Notes under the pieces: model-generated
The model's input: the letters and a program-made list of their open reading frames with translations, nothing else
Database searches by the model: none
What the model was told of the DNA's origin: nothing
In this document: in pieces, positions 1 to 6,775 of the stretch
Position numbering within the stretch: position 1 is the stretch's first letter
How the letters are laid out: each line of letters begins with the position of its first letter
Translations under genes and position numbers: made by a program
NCBI RefSeq assembly: GCF_013114595.1
Contig: NZ_VTXE01000031.1
Coordinates: 1 to 54,488 of the forward strand
Reading direction: 5' to 3'
Length of the DNA stretch: 54,488 nt
From: Vibrio sp. 99-8-1
GTDB taxonomy: Bacteria; Pseudomonadota; Gammaproteobacteria; Enterobacterales; Vibrionaceae

Positions 1-71
1 ACTTGAACCGGCACAGCGCGAACGCCGAGGGATTTTAAATCCCTTGTGTCTACCAATTCCACCACCAGGGC
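1..71 (-). tRNA. tRNA-Leu (anticodon TAA), 3' end cut by window edge
   Basis: On the minus strand the sequence starts GCCCTGGTGGTGGAATTGG and continues into a D-arm with TAGACAC, an anticodon stem-loop GGGATTTAAAATCCC (anticodon TAA), a class II variable arm and GGTTCAAGT of the T-arm. The acceptor 3' half lies outside the window. This is the equivalent of E. coli leuZ, which follows pgsA-glyW-cysT; here it is about 3 kb from tRNA-Gly and tRNA-Cys. A weak promoter candidate lies upstream on the minus strand, with TATTAA at 121-126 and TTGAAT at 143-148 separated by 16 bp. Confidence 0.93.
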
Positions 72-293
72 ACGCAATTCTTTATTGCGATGCTGTTAAC
101 TGAAAAGTTATGACACCATCTTAATACTGAATTAAATTCAATATTCAAAATTTGTTTTCCGGTCAACAATGTTATCGCTGTCGGAACAGGGCTGTACTTT
201 ACTGGATTCAGAAAATGAGTCAACCCTATTTTTTGACCTTTTGATTCGTATGACTATTTTTTAGTCTAAACGGTGGCAAAAACGCCCTTTTAA

Positions 294-1535
294 CTACATT
301 GAAAGGGTCAATTTACCCGGAGAACGTGCGACAACCTCTTTAATAGCCCCACCATCCATTTGAACATTAGCAAACCAGAAAGGCGCATGCTTATCTACAA
401 ACGCATTACTCTGCTTCATCAGGTCATAAATCGAAAATGCTTTTGCCTGACCAAGAGCGACACCATGCAAACTTCTCTCCAAAATAGGCACCTCTTCGAT
501 ATCTTCTAAAAGCGCATTTTTTAGATGTACAGCTCGTGGGCCCCACTCAATATAGTCAACAACTTTACGAGAAATCGTCTTATCAAGTTTAAACAGTACG
601 TTGGGTAACACAGACAGAGTCGGACTCACTTCAGAACATAAGTCATACTCATCGGTCTGCTTATCCGCAATATACCGTCTCATCACTAACGTTAATGCCT
701 CGTCAAACACCTGACTAAATAGGTTACATATTGCAAAATAAGAACAGGCTCTAACCATGCCAATAAGTACGCCTTCATCAGGCTCTTTGTAATTAGCATC
801 TTCTAAACGCATTCTGGTTACATTTGCCATCACCACCGCATGTTGCCACAACTTCGGTGCGATAAGACGAGTGTTTTTATCCGACCATTTCAGTAGTGGC
901 TTAGCCATTAGAACCGGAAACAGCTTTTTACAATTATCGATACCAATAAATCCGATGGCGACTTTAGGATCGTCTGTGTTTTTAGGGTACTTACCTAATA
1001 GGTTACAAAAACTGTCGTTACTCACCAGATCAAGCACATTACTTGTTAAAGAAGGACTTTCAGTAGCCAAGGAACCTAGCCGAGAGAAACTCAATGATGC
1101 AGAGTAAGCAAATGAGGAGAAATGTCCGTAATCAGGAAAATCTTGAAACAACTGCTCAGGCTTCATCTCTTGCAGTTTCTCTAGCATCAACCTTTCAGTG
1201 GTTACTGAAACATTCTTCACCACCATATCTAACATCATCTGCTGTTCTTCAATCTTCTCAATACGCTCAACCACTTTCTGTCTTTCACAGTCCAATAGGT
1301 CACGCTGAATCTCTGTTACTCGGTGTTTCTCTTCATTTGAGGCAGGGTCACTATATTGCCCTTGCTGGCTCAATAAGCTGTCGACATTTGACTGTTCAAC
1401 AACGTACTTCATGTTCACCAACCACTGGGAATAACGTTTAGTCGTCTGTAAAGATATTTTCTGAGCAGCAAGCTGCGCTTTACTATCATAGCGTTTATTC
1501 GTAAATAACTGTTTTGTAGAGTCAGATAGGTTCAA
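294..1535 (-). CDS. HDOD domain-containing protein
   Basis: A 413-residue soluble protein. The first 110 residues or so are charged and helical, probably coiled-coil. The middle (about 150-330) resembles an HDOD domain: short helices, a 'GIDNCKKLFPVLMAKPLL' segment like the usual LG-x3-hxxhh region, and 'KLWQHAVVMANVTR' like the family's W-x-H-S-h-x-h-A motif. HDOD proteins are HD-like domains without phosphohydrolase activity, often linked to signalling or regulation; the target here cannot be told. The start is a TTG at 1535, because no ATG occurs in frame before residue 42. It stands alone between tRNA-Leu and a long AT-rich gap. Family assignment comes from pattern only. Confidence 0.7.
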   Translation of the reverse strand: MNLSDSTKQLFTNKRYDSKAQLAAQKISLQTTKRYSQWLVNMKYVVEQSNVDSLLSQQGQYSDPASNEEKHRVTEIQRDLLDCERQKVVERIEKIEEQQMMLDMVVKNVSVTTERLMLEKLQEMKPEQLFQDFPDYGHFSSFAYSASLSFSRLGSLATESPSLTSNVLDLVSNDSFCNLLGKYPKNTDDPKVAIGFIGIDNCKKLFPVLMAKPLLKWSDKNTRLIAPKLWQHAVVMANVTRMRLEDANYKEPDEGVLIGMVRACSYFAICNLFSQVFDEALTLVMRRYIADKQTDEYDLCSEVSPTLSVLPNVLFKLDKTISRKVVDYIEWGPRAVHLKNALLEDIEEVPILERSLHGVALGQAKAFSIYDLMKQSNAFVDKHAPFWFANVQMDGGAIKEVVARSPGKLTLSM

Positions 1536-1928
1536 TCGTTTTTACCGCTTTCTTGCTGATAACCATAATTATAAACAATTACAGCACAATATCTCCGAGG
1601 TACATAGTATCCATGGTAGAAACTGACTATAAATTGTCAAACATCGCTGTTTGCTTAAGTAACGAATGCAAACATTTCAAAAGTTGAAATTTGGTAGGAT
1701 TATACAGAAATTCGTTAGCGAAATAGAATAATCTACTATTTTTTATAGTAACCCATTGGTTTCATATCAATTTCTTCTCTGCAACAACTTTTTTATTATT
1801 CTGTAACTACTGAATTTTCATAAAGTTACCATGTTTTTTACATTAAAATGACTTGAACTAGCGGTAAAAATACACTAAACATTAACCTTTGAATGTATGT
1901 TTATATTTTGTACTTATAGGAAGATAAG
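1536..1928. other. AT-rich intergenic region, no gene seen
   Basis: This 393-bp gap separates two divergent genes and should carry both promoters. It is strongly AT-rich and holds a short palindrome around 1735-1750 (ACTATTTTTTATAGT). I see no RNA gene, operator of known type or convincing small ORF. Confidence 0.5.
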
Positions 1929-2228
1929 ATGTTAAAGAAGCGTTTTTTTAAGACCAAAGATGAAGTTGAAGTAACTTTTGAATGGCCTCAAGGGGAAGAG
2001 TCTAGCGTTGCAGTTGCCGGTGATTTTAATGGCTGGGAAGCGGCTCCTCTCAAGCTGAATAAGAAGAACAAAGCTTATTCACTAAGAGTGAGATTAGCAA
2101 AAGACTCAAGTTTTCAATTTCGCTACCTTATTGATAATGAAACTTGGGAAAATGACCCTGCGGCAGATGACTACGTTAGAAACAGCTTCGGCTCAGATAA
2201 CAGCTTAATCTCTACCGCAGCAGAATAA
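1929..2228 (+). CDS. Stand-alone CBM48/isoamylase N-terminal-like domain protein
   Basis: A 99-residue protein that is almost wholly one early-set (E-set) glycogen-binding domain, the type found at the N-terminus of branching and debranching enzymes and in AMPK beta subunits. Seen motifs are 'VAVAGDFNGWEAAPLKL' (about residues 27-43), with the conserved FNGW, and 'FQFRYLIDNETWENDPAAD' (about 62-80), the typical F-x-Y-h-h-D-x-W-x-x-D-P-x-A signature. No catalytic domain is attached and there is no signal peptide, so it is probably a cytosolic carbohydrate-binding or adaptor protein. The start is supported by AGGAAG 6 bp upstream, and a strong terminator follows. It is a one-gene transcription unit; its partner is unknown. 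Confidence 0.85.
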   Translation: MLKKRFFKTKDEVEVTFEWPQGEESSVAVAGDFNGWEAAPLKLNKKNKAYSLRVRLAKDSSFQFRYLIDNETWENDPAADDYVRNSFGSDNSLISTAAE

Positions 2229-2243
2229 GCGTCACGCAGATAC

Positions 2244-2276
2244 AAACAGAGAGAGCCTAATCGCTCTCTCTGTTTT
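2244..2276 (+). terminator. Rho-independent terminator of the CBM48 gene
   Basis: A perfect 13-bp stem (AAACAGAGAGAGC at 2244-2256 with GCTCTCTCTGTTT at 2263-2275), 6-nt loop CTAATC, followed by a T-rich tail. It lies 16 bp after the stop codon. The A-tract on the other side means it may also work leftwards. Confidence 0.9.
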
Positions 2277-2345
2277 ATTGATCATTAAATATGGAGTTTT
2301 GACTTTCTTATCCCGAGTTGAGGTTAGTTAGTCAGCTTGGTCTCT

Positions 2346-2861
2346 TTAAGACTCGACATCAATAGCCTGTGTTACCACATGCTGCTCACTCGCTTGTTCA
2401 TTAACAACTTGAGCTGGCTGTTTGTACTTATTACCTAACGAAAATAACACCACGGTGAGTAGAGCACAGACAAATGCCGCCCAATGATAGCTATTAAATG
2501 TCTCCTTAAACAGCCACAGGCCAACAATCAAAGAGGTGGTTAGTATTGAGAGTACCGCATATAAAACGTAGCTTGTGGTTCCATAGCGGGAGTAAAGTAG
2601 ATAAAAGCCTAAGTAAGTTAGAAACAGCCCCACCCCACCAATAGTTACCCACTGCCAGTTCTCTCGCAACACTTCTCCATATCGACTACTGCCAATAAAT
2701 GGAGAAATAACAACCGCAAGAATGACGCAAATCACCGACGTTAAGACCATAAACGACAATGGCCCATCTTCAACAACGACCTTTTTTTGGCCGGCAGCAA
2801 ACATCGCGTTACCCACCGCCGCAATAAGAGCAAAAAACAGTGCACCAAACAGACTGGTCAT
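2346..2861 (-). CDS. EamA-like (DMT superfamily) membrane protein, single repeat
   Basis: A 171-residue membrane protein with about five hydrophobic helices: residues about 4-24, 34-55, 70-90, 96-117 and 124-143, followed by a polar C-terminal tail of about 28 residues. The pattern 'YLLYSRYGTTSYVLYAVLSILTT' followed by 'FKETFNSYHWAAFVCALLTVVLFSLG' matches the second half of an EamA/drug-metabolite transporter repeat, where 'E' after the fourth helix and a final helix close the unit. Usual EamA proteins have two such repeats (10 TM), so this one probably acts as a dimer, as in small DMT proteins. Substrate unknown. It lies between two tRNA loci and runs in the same direction as them. Confidence 0.65.
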   Translation of the reverse strand: MTSLFGALFFALIAAVGNAMFAAGQKKVVVEDGPLSFMVLTSVICVILAVVISPFIGSSRYGEVLRENWQWVTIGGVGLFLTYLGFYLLYSRYGTTSYVLYAVLSILTTSLIVGLWLFKETFNSYHWAAFVCALLTVVLFSLGNKYKQPAQVVNEQASEQHVVTQAIDVES

Positions 2862-3032
2862 AATACCTACTTTTCTATCTTGTCATGGAAAGAGAAAACA
2901 GCCACTCATTTCTGATACGGCTATCCACTTTGAAGTGACGCACTAGGTTATCTTCTTTAGAACATTAGGCGAGAACTCACCTCAATAAGGTGATTCCCTG
3001 CTAACTGAGCGAATGTCACTTCTTTGGAAATG

Positions 3033-3061
3033 TAAAAAGCCCCGACATTTCTGTCGGGGCT
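3033..3061 (-). terminator. Terminator after tRNA-Cys/tRNA-Gly
   Basis: A 9-bp perfect stem, AGCCCCGAC (3038-3046) with GTCGGGGCT (3053-3061). Read on the minus strand it is followed by TTTTT. It lies 9 bp past the tRNA-Gly 3' end and is the expected end of the tRNA transcript. Confidence 0.9.
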
Positions 3062-3069
3062 TCAAAATT

Positions 3070-3145
3070 TGGAGCGACACACGAGGTTCGAACTCGTGAC
3101 CTCAACCTTGGCAAGGTTGCGCTCTACCAACTGAGCTAGTGTCGC
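3070..3145 (-). tRNA. tRNA-Gly (anticodon GCC)
   Basis: A complete 76-nt cloverleaf on the minus strand, starting GCGACACTAGCTCAGTTGG and ending in an encoded CCA. The acceptor stem is GCGACAC/GTGTCGC, the anticodon loop is CTTGCCAAG (GCC), and the T-loop is GTTCGAA. It lies 22 nt downstream of tRNA-Cys on the same transcript. Confidence 0.97.
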
Positions 3146-3167
3146 AATATATTTTCATAAGAAAATA

Positions 3168-3241
3168 TGGAGGCGCGTCCCGGAGTCGAACCGAGGTCCA
3201 CGGATTTGCAATCCGCTGCATAGCCACTCTGCCAACGCGCC
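3168..3241 (-). tRNA. tRNA-Cys (anticodon GCA)
   Basis: A complete 74-nt cloverleaf on the minus strand: acceptor GGCGCGT/ACGCGCC, anticodon loop ATTGCAAAT (GCA), T-loop GGTTCGACTCC, encoded CCA. It is first in the two-tRNA transcript driven by the promoter at 3281-3308. Confidence 0.97.
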
Positions 3242-3280
3242 TTCTTGAGTGTGGAAGCTTGTTCCTGACTACGGGGAGGC

Positions 3281-3308
3281 ATTTTACGGATTCACTCTAC
3301 TGAGTCAA
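3281..3308 (-). promoter_or_regulatory. Stable-RNA type sigma-70 promoter for tRNA-Cys/tRNA-Gly
   Basis: On the minus strand: -35 TTGACT (3303-3308), 16-bp spacer, -10 TAAAAT (3281-3286), then the GC-rich discriminator GCCTCCCC and an AT-rich stretch upstream of the -35 that could act as an UP element. A 16-bp spacer with GC-rich discriminator is the form seen at stringently controlled rRNA and tRNA promoters. Transcription would start near 3274, about 30 nt before tRNA-Cys. Confidence 0.75.
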
Positions 3309-3407
3309 CTCAAATTTTCTATTTTTGATTTGTTTGATTATTTAAACGTCAAAATAGGTCAAAACAATCTATTGAGCCACCACATTTACTTGATAGATCG
3401 CGGTTTA

Positions 3408-3965
3408 TTACTGATGCTCTTCGTTTAGCAGATCATCTTTTGCTGCGGCTAAGTACTGCATCATAGACCAGTAGGTTAAGAATGTCGCAACGTATAGCGC
3501 GCCATAACCAAGCCAAACCATCCAATCATCATAACGCCATACCAATACCCATAAAGCGAACATCTGCGAAACCGTTTTTACTTTACCAATCCATGATACG
3601 GCAACACTTGAACGTTTACCTATTTCAGCCATCCACTCTCTAAGAGCAGAGATAATAATTTCTCGTGCAATCATGGTAATGGCAGGGATGGTTATCCAGA
3701 TGCTGGCGTAATGCTCGGTAATCAAGATTAGCGCAGTCGCCACCATCACTTTGTCTGCAACGGGATCTAAAAACGCACCAAATCTTGATGTTTGCCCTAG
3801 CTTTCTCGCTAGCATACCGTCTAGATAATCCGTCACTCCTGCTACCCAAAATATCATAGCGGCAACAAAAGGGGCCCATGTGTAAGGAAGATAGAATATG
3901 ACAACAAAAACTGGGATCAATACCAGCCGAAGAAGTGTAAGAATATTGGGTATGGTAAAACGCAT
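3408..3965 (-). CDS. pgsA: CDP-diacylglycerol--glycerol-3-phosphate 3-phosphatidyltransferase
   Basis: This inner-membrane enzyme makes phosphatidylglycerol phosphate, the committed step to phosphatidylglycerol and cardiolipin. It has 185 residues (E. coli PgsA is 182). The CDP-alcohol phosphatidyltransferase motif D-x2-D-G-x2-A-R-x8-G-x3-D-x3-D is complete, from D46 ('DYLDGMLARKL') to D71, with the hydrophobic N-terminal 'NILTLLRLVLIPVF' typical of the enzyme. Four or five more hydrophobic helices are visible. It is third in varA-uvrC-pgsA, 46 bp after uvrC, as in other gammaproteobacteria. The cardiolipin synthase at 33903 uses its downstream product. Confidence 0.96.
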   Translation of the reverse strand: MRFTIPNILTLLRLVLIPVFVVIFYLPYTWAPFVAAMIFWVAGVTDYLDGMLARKLGQTSRFGAFLDPVADKVMVATALILITEHYASIWITIPAITMIAREIIISALREWMAEIGKRSSVAVSWIGKVKTVSQMFALWVLVWRYDDWMVWLGYGALYVATFLTYWSMMQYLAAAKDDLLNEEHQ

Positions 3966-4011
3966 TTTATTAGGCTCTTATAAATGGCCTGCTAATGGTG
4001 CGGGAAAAACG

Positions 4012-5844
4012 TTACTCTTTCAATGCCTGATGTATTTTTTCTGCTAAAGAATAGCTAATTCCTGGAATTTTGCTGATATCTTCGACACTTGCTCGCTTAA
4101 GCTCTTGCAAACCGCCCATATATTTAAGCAAAGATTGACGCCTTTTAGCACCAACACCTTCAATTCCTTCTAACGGGCTCGTTCTTCGAGTTTTCGCTCT
4201 TTTCGCTCTATGTCCGGCAATAGCATGATTATGGCTTTCATCTCTTATATGCTGAATAAGATGTAACGCGGGAGCATCCGTAGGCAGATTAAACTCATCA
4301 CCTTCTATTGTGATTAAGGTTTCAAGTCCTGCTTTTCTTGTCACCCCCTTAGCAATGCCGATGAGTCTTGGGCGTTTTGGCCAATCATCCCAGTGAGAAG
4401 AGATGATCTCTTTCGCTCGATTCAATTGACCTTTACCACCATCGATAAAAATAATGTCCGGGATTTTTTCTACATCGAGCTGCTTGCTATAACGACGCTC
4501 TAGCACTTGACCCATTGCAGCGTAATCATCACCTCCGGTAATACCGGTGATATTGTAACGCCGATACTCTTGCTTCACCGGACCTTCCTGATTAAACACA
4601 ACGCAAGACGCAATTGTGCTCTCTCCCATTGTATGGCTGATATCAAAGCACTCCATACGTCGGATAGAGGTAATGCCCAGTTCATCTTGCAGTGCCGTAA
4701 CACGTTGATGAATGGTCATTTTATGATTAATTTTGCTGGTAATGGCGGTTAATGCATTGGTGTTAGACAGTTTAAGGTAACGGCCTTTGGTCGACGTTGG
4801 GCTAAGGTGTACCATCACTTTCCGTCCGGCAAGCTCGGTTAACACGTCCGTTAACGGCGCAATATCATCAACCAGTTCTTTATTGACGATCAACCGGTTA
4901 GGTATGGTTCTTGTTTCGCTATGGTTGAGATAATACTGACTTAAAAAGGCGTAAAATACCTCTTCTCGTTCGGTGTTATTTGGAATTTTAGGAAAATGAC
5001 TCCGGCTGCCCAAAATCTTACCCTGACGAATCATTAAAATATGTATACAAGCGATGCCGTTCTCTTGTGCGAAACCAAGTACATCCATATCTTCCATGGT
5101 ATCTTCAGAGACAAATTGCTGTTCCTGCACACGTCGAATCGCTTGGATCTGGTCGCGAAGTTTCGCTGCTTCTTCAAAGCGTAATTCTTGGCTCGCCTGC
5201 TCCATTTTGTTGACTAACTGAGTCATCACCATCTGATCTTTGCCCTTTAAGAACAGGGTCACCAGATCAATGAGCTCAGCATACTCATCATCAGAAATTA
5301 GTTTAGAGACACAAGGAGCGGCACAGCGACCAATTTGATACATAAGGCAAGGACGAGAACGGTTACTGTAAACCGTATCTTCACACTGTCGCACCGGCAG
5401 GATTTTCTGCACAAGATGGAGTGTTTCTCTTACTGCACCAGAATCGGGGTAAGGTCCAAAATATTCGCCTTTTCTCTTTTTCGCACCACGATGCATAGAA
5501 AGCCGTGGATGACGATGATGACTTAAGAAAATATAAGGATAGGATTTGTCGTCGCGTAACAGTACGTTGTATTTGGGCAAATACTGTTTAATGTAGTTAT
5601 GTTCGAGAATCAATGCTTCTGTCTCGGTATGGGTGACCGTGACATCAATTCTGTCTATATGGCTAACCAGCGCCCTAGTCTTCTCGCTGTCTACTTTGCT
5701 ACGAAAATAGCTGGAGAGACGCTTCTTAAGATCTTTGGCTTTACCGACATAAATAATATCAGCATCGGCGTTATACATTCTGTATACGCCGGGCTGATTG
5801 GTAACCGATTTAAGAAAGGTTTCTGAATCGAAATTGGAGGGCAC
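4012..5844 (-). CDS. uvrC: UvrABC excinuclease subunit C
   Basis: The dual-incision nuclease of nucleotide excision repair, 610 residues, the same length as E. coli UvrC. Domains in order: an N-terminal GIY-YIG nuclease ('GVYRMYNADADIIYVGKAK', about 19-37) for the 3' cut; a cysteine cluster 'CEDTVYSNRSRPC...GRCAAPC'; a UVR UvrB-binding motif ('LRFEEAAKLRDQI', about 215-227); an RNase H-like 5'-cut nuclease ('MECFDISHTMGE', 'IFIDGGKGQLNRA'); and tandem helix-hairpin-helix motifs at the C-terminus. The start is a GTG whose G is shared with the TAG stop of varA (TAGTG), implying translational coupling. Confidence 0.97.
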   Translation of the reverse strand: MPSNFDSETFLKSVTNQPGVYRMYNADADIIYVGKAKDLKKRLSSYFRSKVDSEKTRALVSHIDRIDVTVTHTETEALILEHNYIKQYLPKYNVLLRDDKSYPYIFLSHHRHPRLSMHRGAKKRKGEYFGPYPDSGAVRETLHLVQKILPVRQCEDTVYSNRSRPCLMYQIGRCAAPCVSKLISDDEYAELIDLVTLFLKGKDQMVMTQLVNKMEQASQELRFEEAAKLRDQIQAIRRVQEQQFVSEDTMEDMDVLGFAQENGIACIHILMIRQGKILGSRSHFPKIPNNTEREEVFYAFLSQYYLNHSETRTIPNRLIVNKELVDDIAPLTDVLTELAGRKVMVHLSPTSTKGRYLKLSNTNALTAITSKINHKMTIHQRVTALQDELGITSIRRMECFDISHTMGESTIASCVVFNQEGPVKQEYRRYNITGITGGDDYAAMGQVLERRYSKQLDVEKIPDIIFIDGGKGQLNRAKEIISSHWDDWPKRPRLIGIAKGVTRKAGLETLITIEGDEFNLPTDAPALHLIQHIRDESHNHAIAGHRAKRAKTRRTSPLEGIEGVGAKRRQSLLKYMGGLQELKRASVEDISKIPGISYSLAEKIHQALKE

Positions 5845-6488
5845 TAAAGAGTCTCTGTATCTAACATTCCATGTCTAATCGCTAAGTGAGTAAGTTCAAC
5901 ATCACCATTGATATCCAGCTTACTAAATAGACGATAGCGATAGCTATTGACGGTTTTAGGGCTTAAGTTTAGCTGTTCAGAAATATCTGTCACACGTTGG
6001 CCTTTGGTAATCATCATCATGATTTGAAGCTCACGTTCTGACAAATCTTTAAACGGATTTTCTGATGCAGATGAGAATTGGCTTAATGCCATCTGCTGAG
6101 CAATTTCAGGGGAAATATAACGTTGCCCACTATGCACAACACGGATAGCGTTCACCATCTCGTCAGGGCCGGCTCCTTTGGTTAAATAACCAGACGCGCC
6201 AGCCTGCATCACTTTAGTTGGAAACGGGTTTTCCGTATGAACCGTTAACACAATGATTTTAATATCAGGATTAAAGCGTAAAATCTTTTTAGTCGCTTCC
6301 AAACCGCCAATTCCTGGCATATTCATATCCATTAGGATAACGTCAGCATGGTTGCTGCGACACCATTTTACAGACTCTTCACCGCTGTCAGCTTCCCCTG
6401 CCACGTTCATTCCACGGACGTCTTCAATAATACGTCTTATCCCTGTGCGAACCAGCTCGTGATCATCTACAAGGAAAACATTAATCAA
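5844..6488 (-). CDS. varA: VarA/UvrY/GacA-family response regulator
   Basis: A NarL/FixJ-type response regulator, partner of a BarA/VarS sensor; in vibrios it drives the Csr small RNAs that titrate CsrA. The receiver domain has the acidic pair D8-D9, phosphoacceptor D54 in 'ILMDMNMPGIGG' and K104 region 'GYLTKGAG'; the C-terminal LuxR-type helix-turn-helix reads 'LSERELQIMMMITKGQRVTDISEQLNLSPKTVNSYRYR'. I chose the TTG at 6488 (214 aa, beginning MINVFLVDDHELVRTGI) over the longer frame from 6524, because GGAG lies 8 nt before it and the extra 12 residues (MQNQCELCGDTS) do not belong to the family. It overlaps uvrC by one base. Confidence 0.94.
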   Translation of the reverse strand: MINVFLVDDHELVRTGIRRIIEDVRGMNVAGEADSGEESVKWCRSNHADVILMDMNMPGIGGLEATKKILRFNPDIKIIVLTVHTENPFPTKVMQAGASGYLTKGAGPDEMVNAIRVVHSGQRYISPEIAQQMALSQFSSASENPFKDLSERELQIMMMITKGQRVTDISEQLNLSPKTVNSYRYRLFSKLDINGDVELTHLAIRHGMLDTETL

Positions 6489-6775
6489 ACTTGTATCTCC
6501 ACACAACTCACATTGGTTCTGCACTCACCACAAGCGGTGAAGTGCAACAAACTCAACTATCTTAACTCATTTTGCGCAACTTTGCGTAGCAACAATATGC
6601 TTTATTCCACAAAGTTTAGCAAAAACTTATTTAGTGTAACTATCAAGCTTCTAATTTCTCGAGCTTTTTTAATTGTCGATGGTTAGCATCGCTGTATAAC
6701 AGTACCTGTTCATCTTTCTATTTTCCATCATTAATTGTTACTATCGACACATAATCATCAATCAGCATAAAAATA

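Noticed and set aside
2932..3022. GAAGTGAC ... GTCACTTC inverted pair with a TCACCT/AGGTGA hairpin between them, as another copy of the dispersed repeat
   Set aside because: Only 8 bp of the ends are shared and the interior does not match copies A-D; too weak to call.
5599..5826. 75-codon plus-strand frame opposite the uvrC start
   Set aside because: Antisense shadow of the conserved GIY-YIG domain, without a ribosome site or recognisable protein.
6692..6715. Possible LexA box upstream of polB (CTGTATAACAG and AACAGTACCTGTT)
   Set aside because: The half sites have the wrong spacing: CTG and CAG are 5 bases apart instead of 10, and the second palindrome has a 3-base centre. It is not an SOS box as known.
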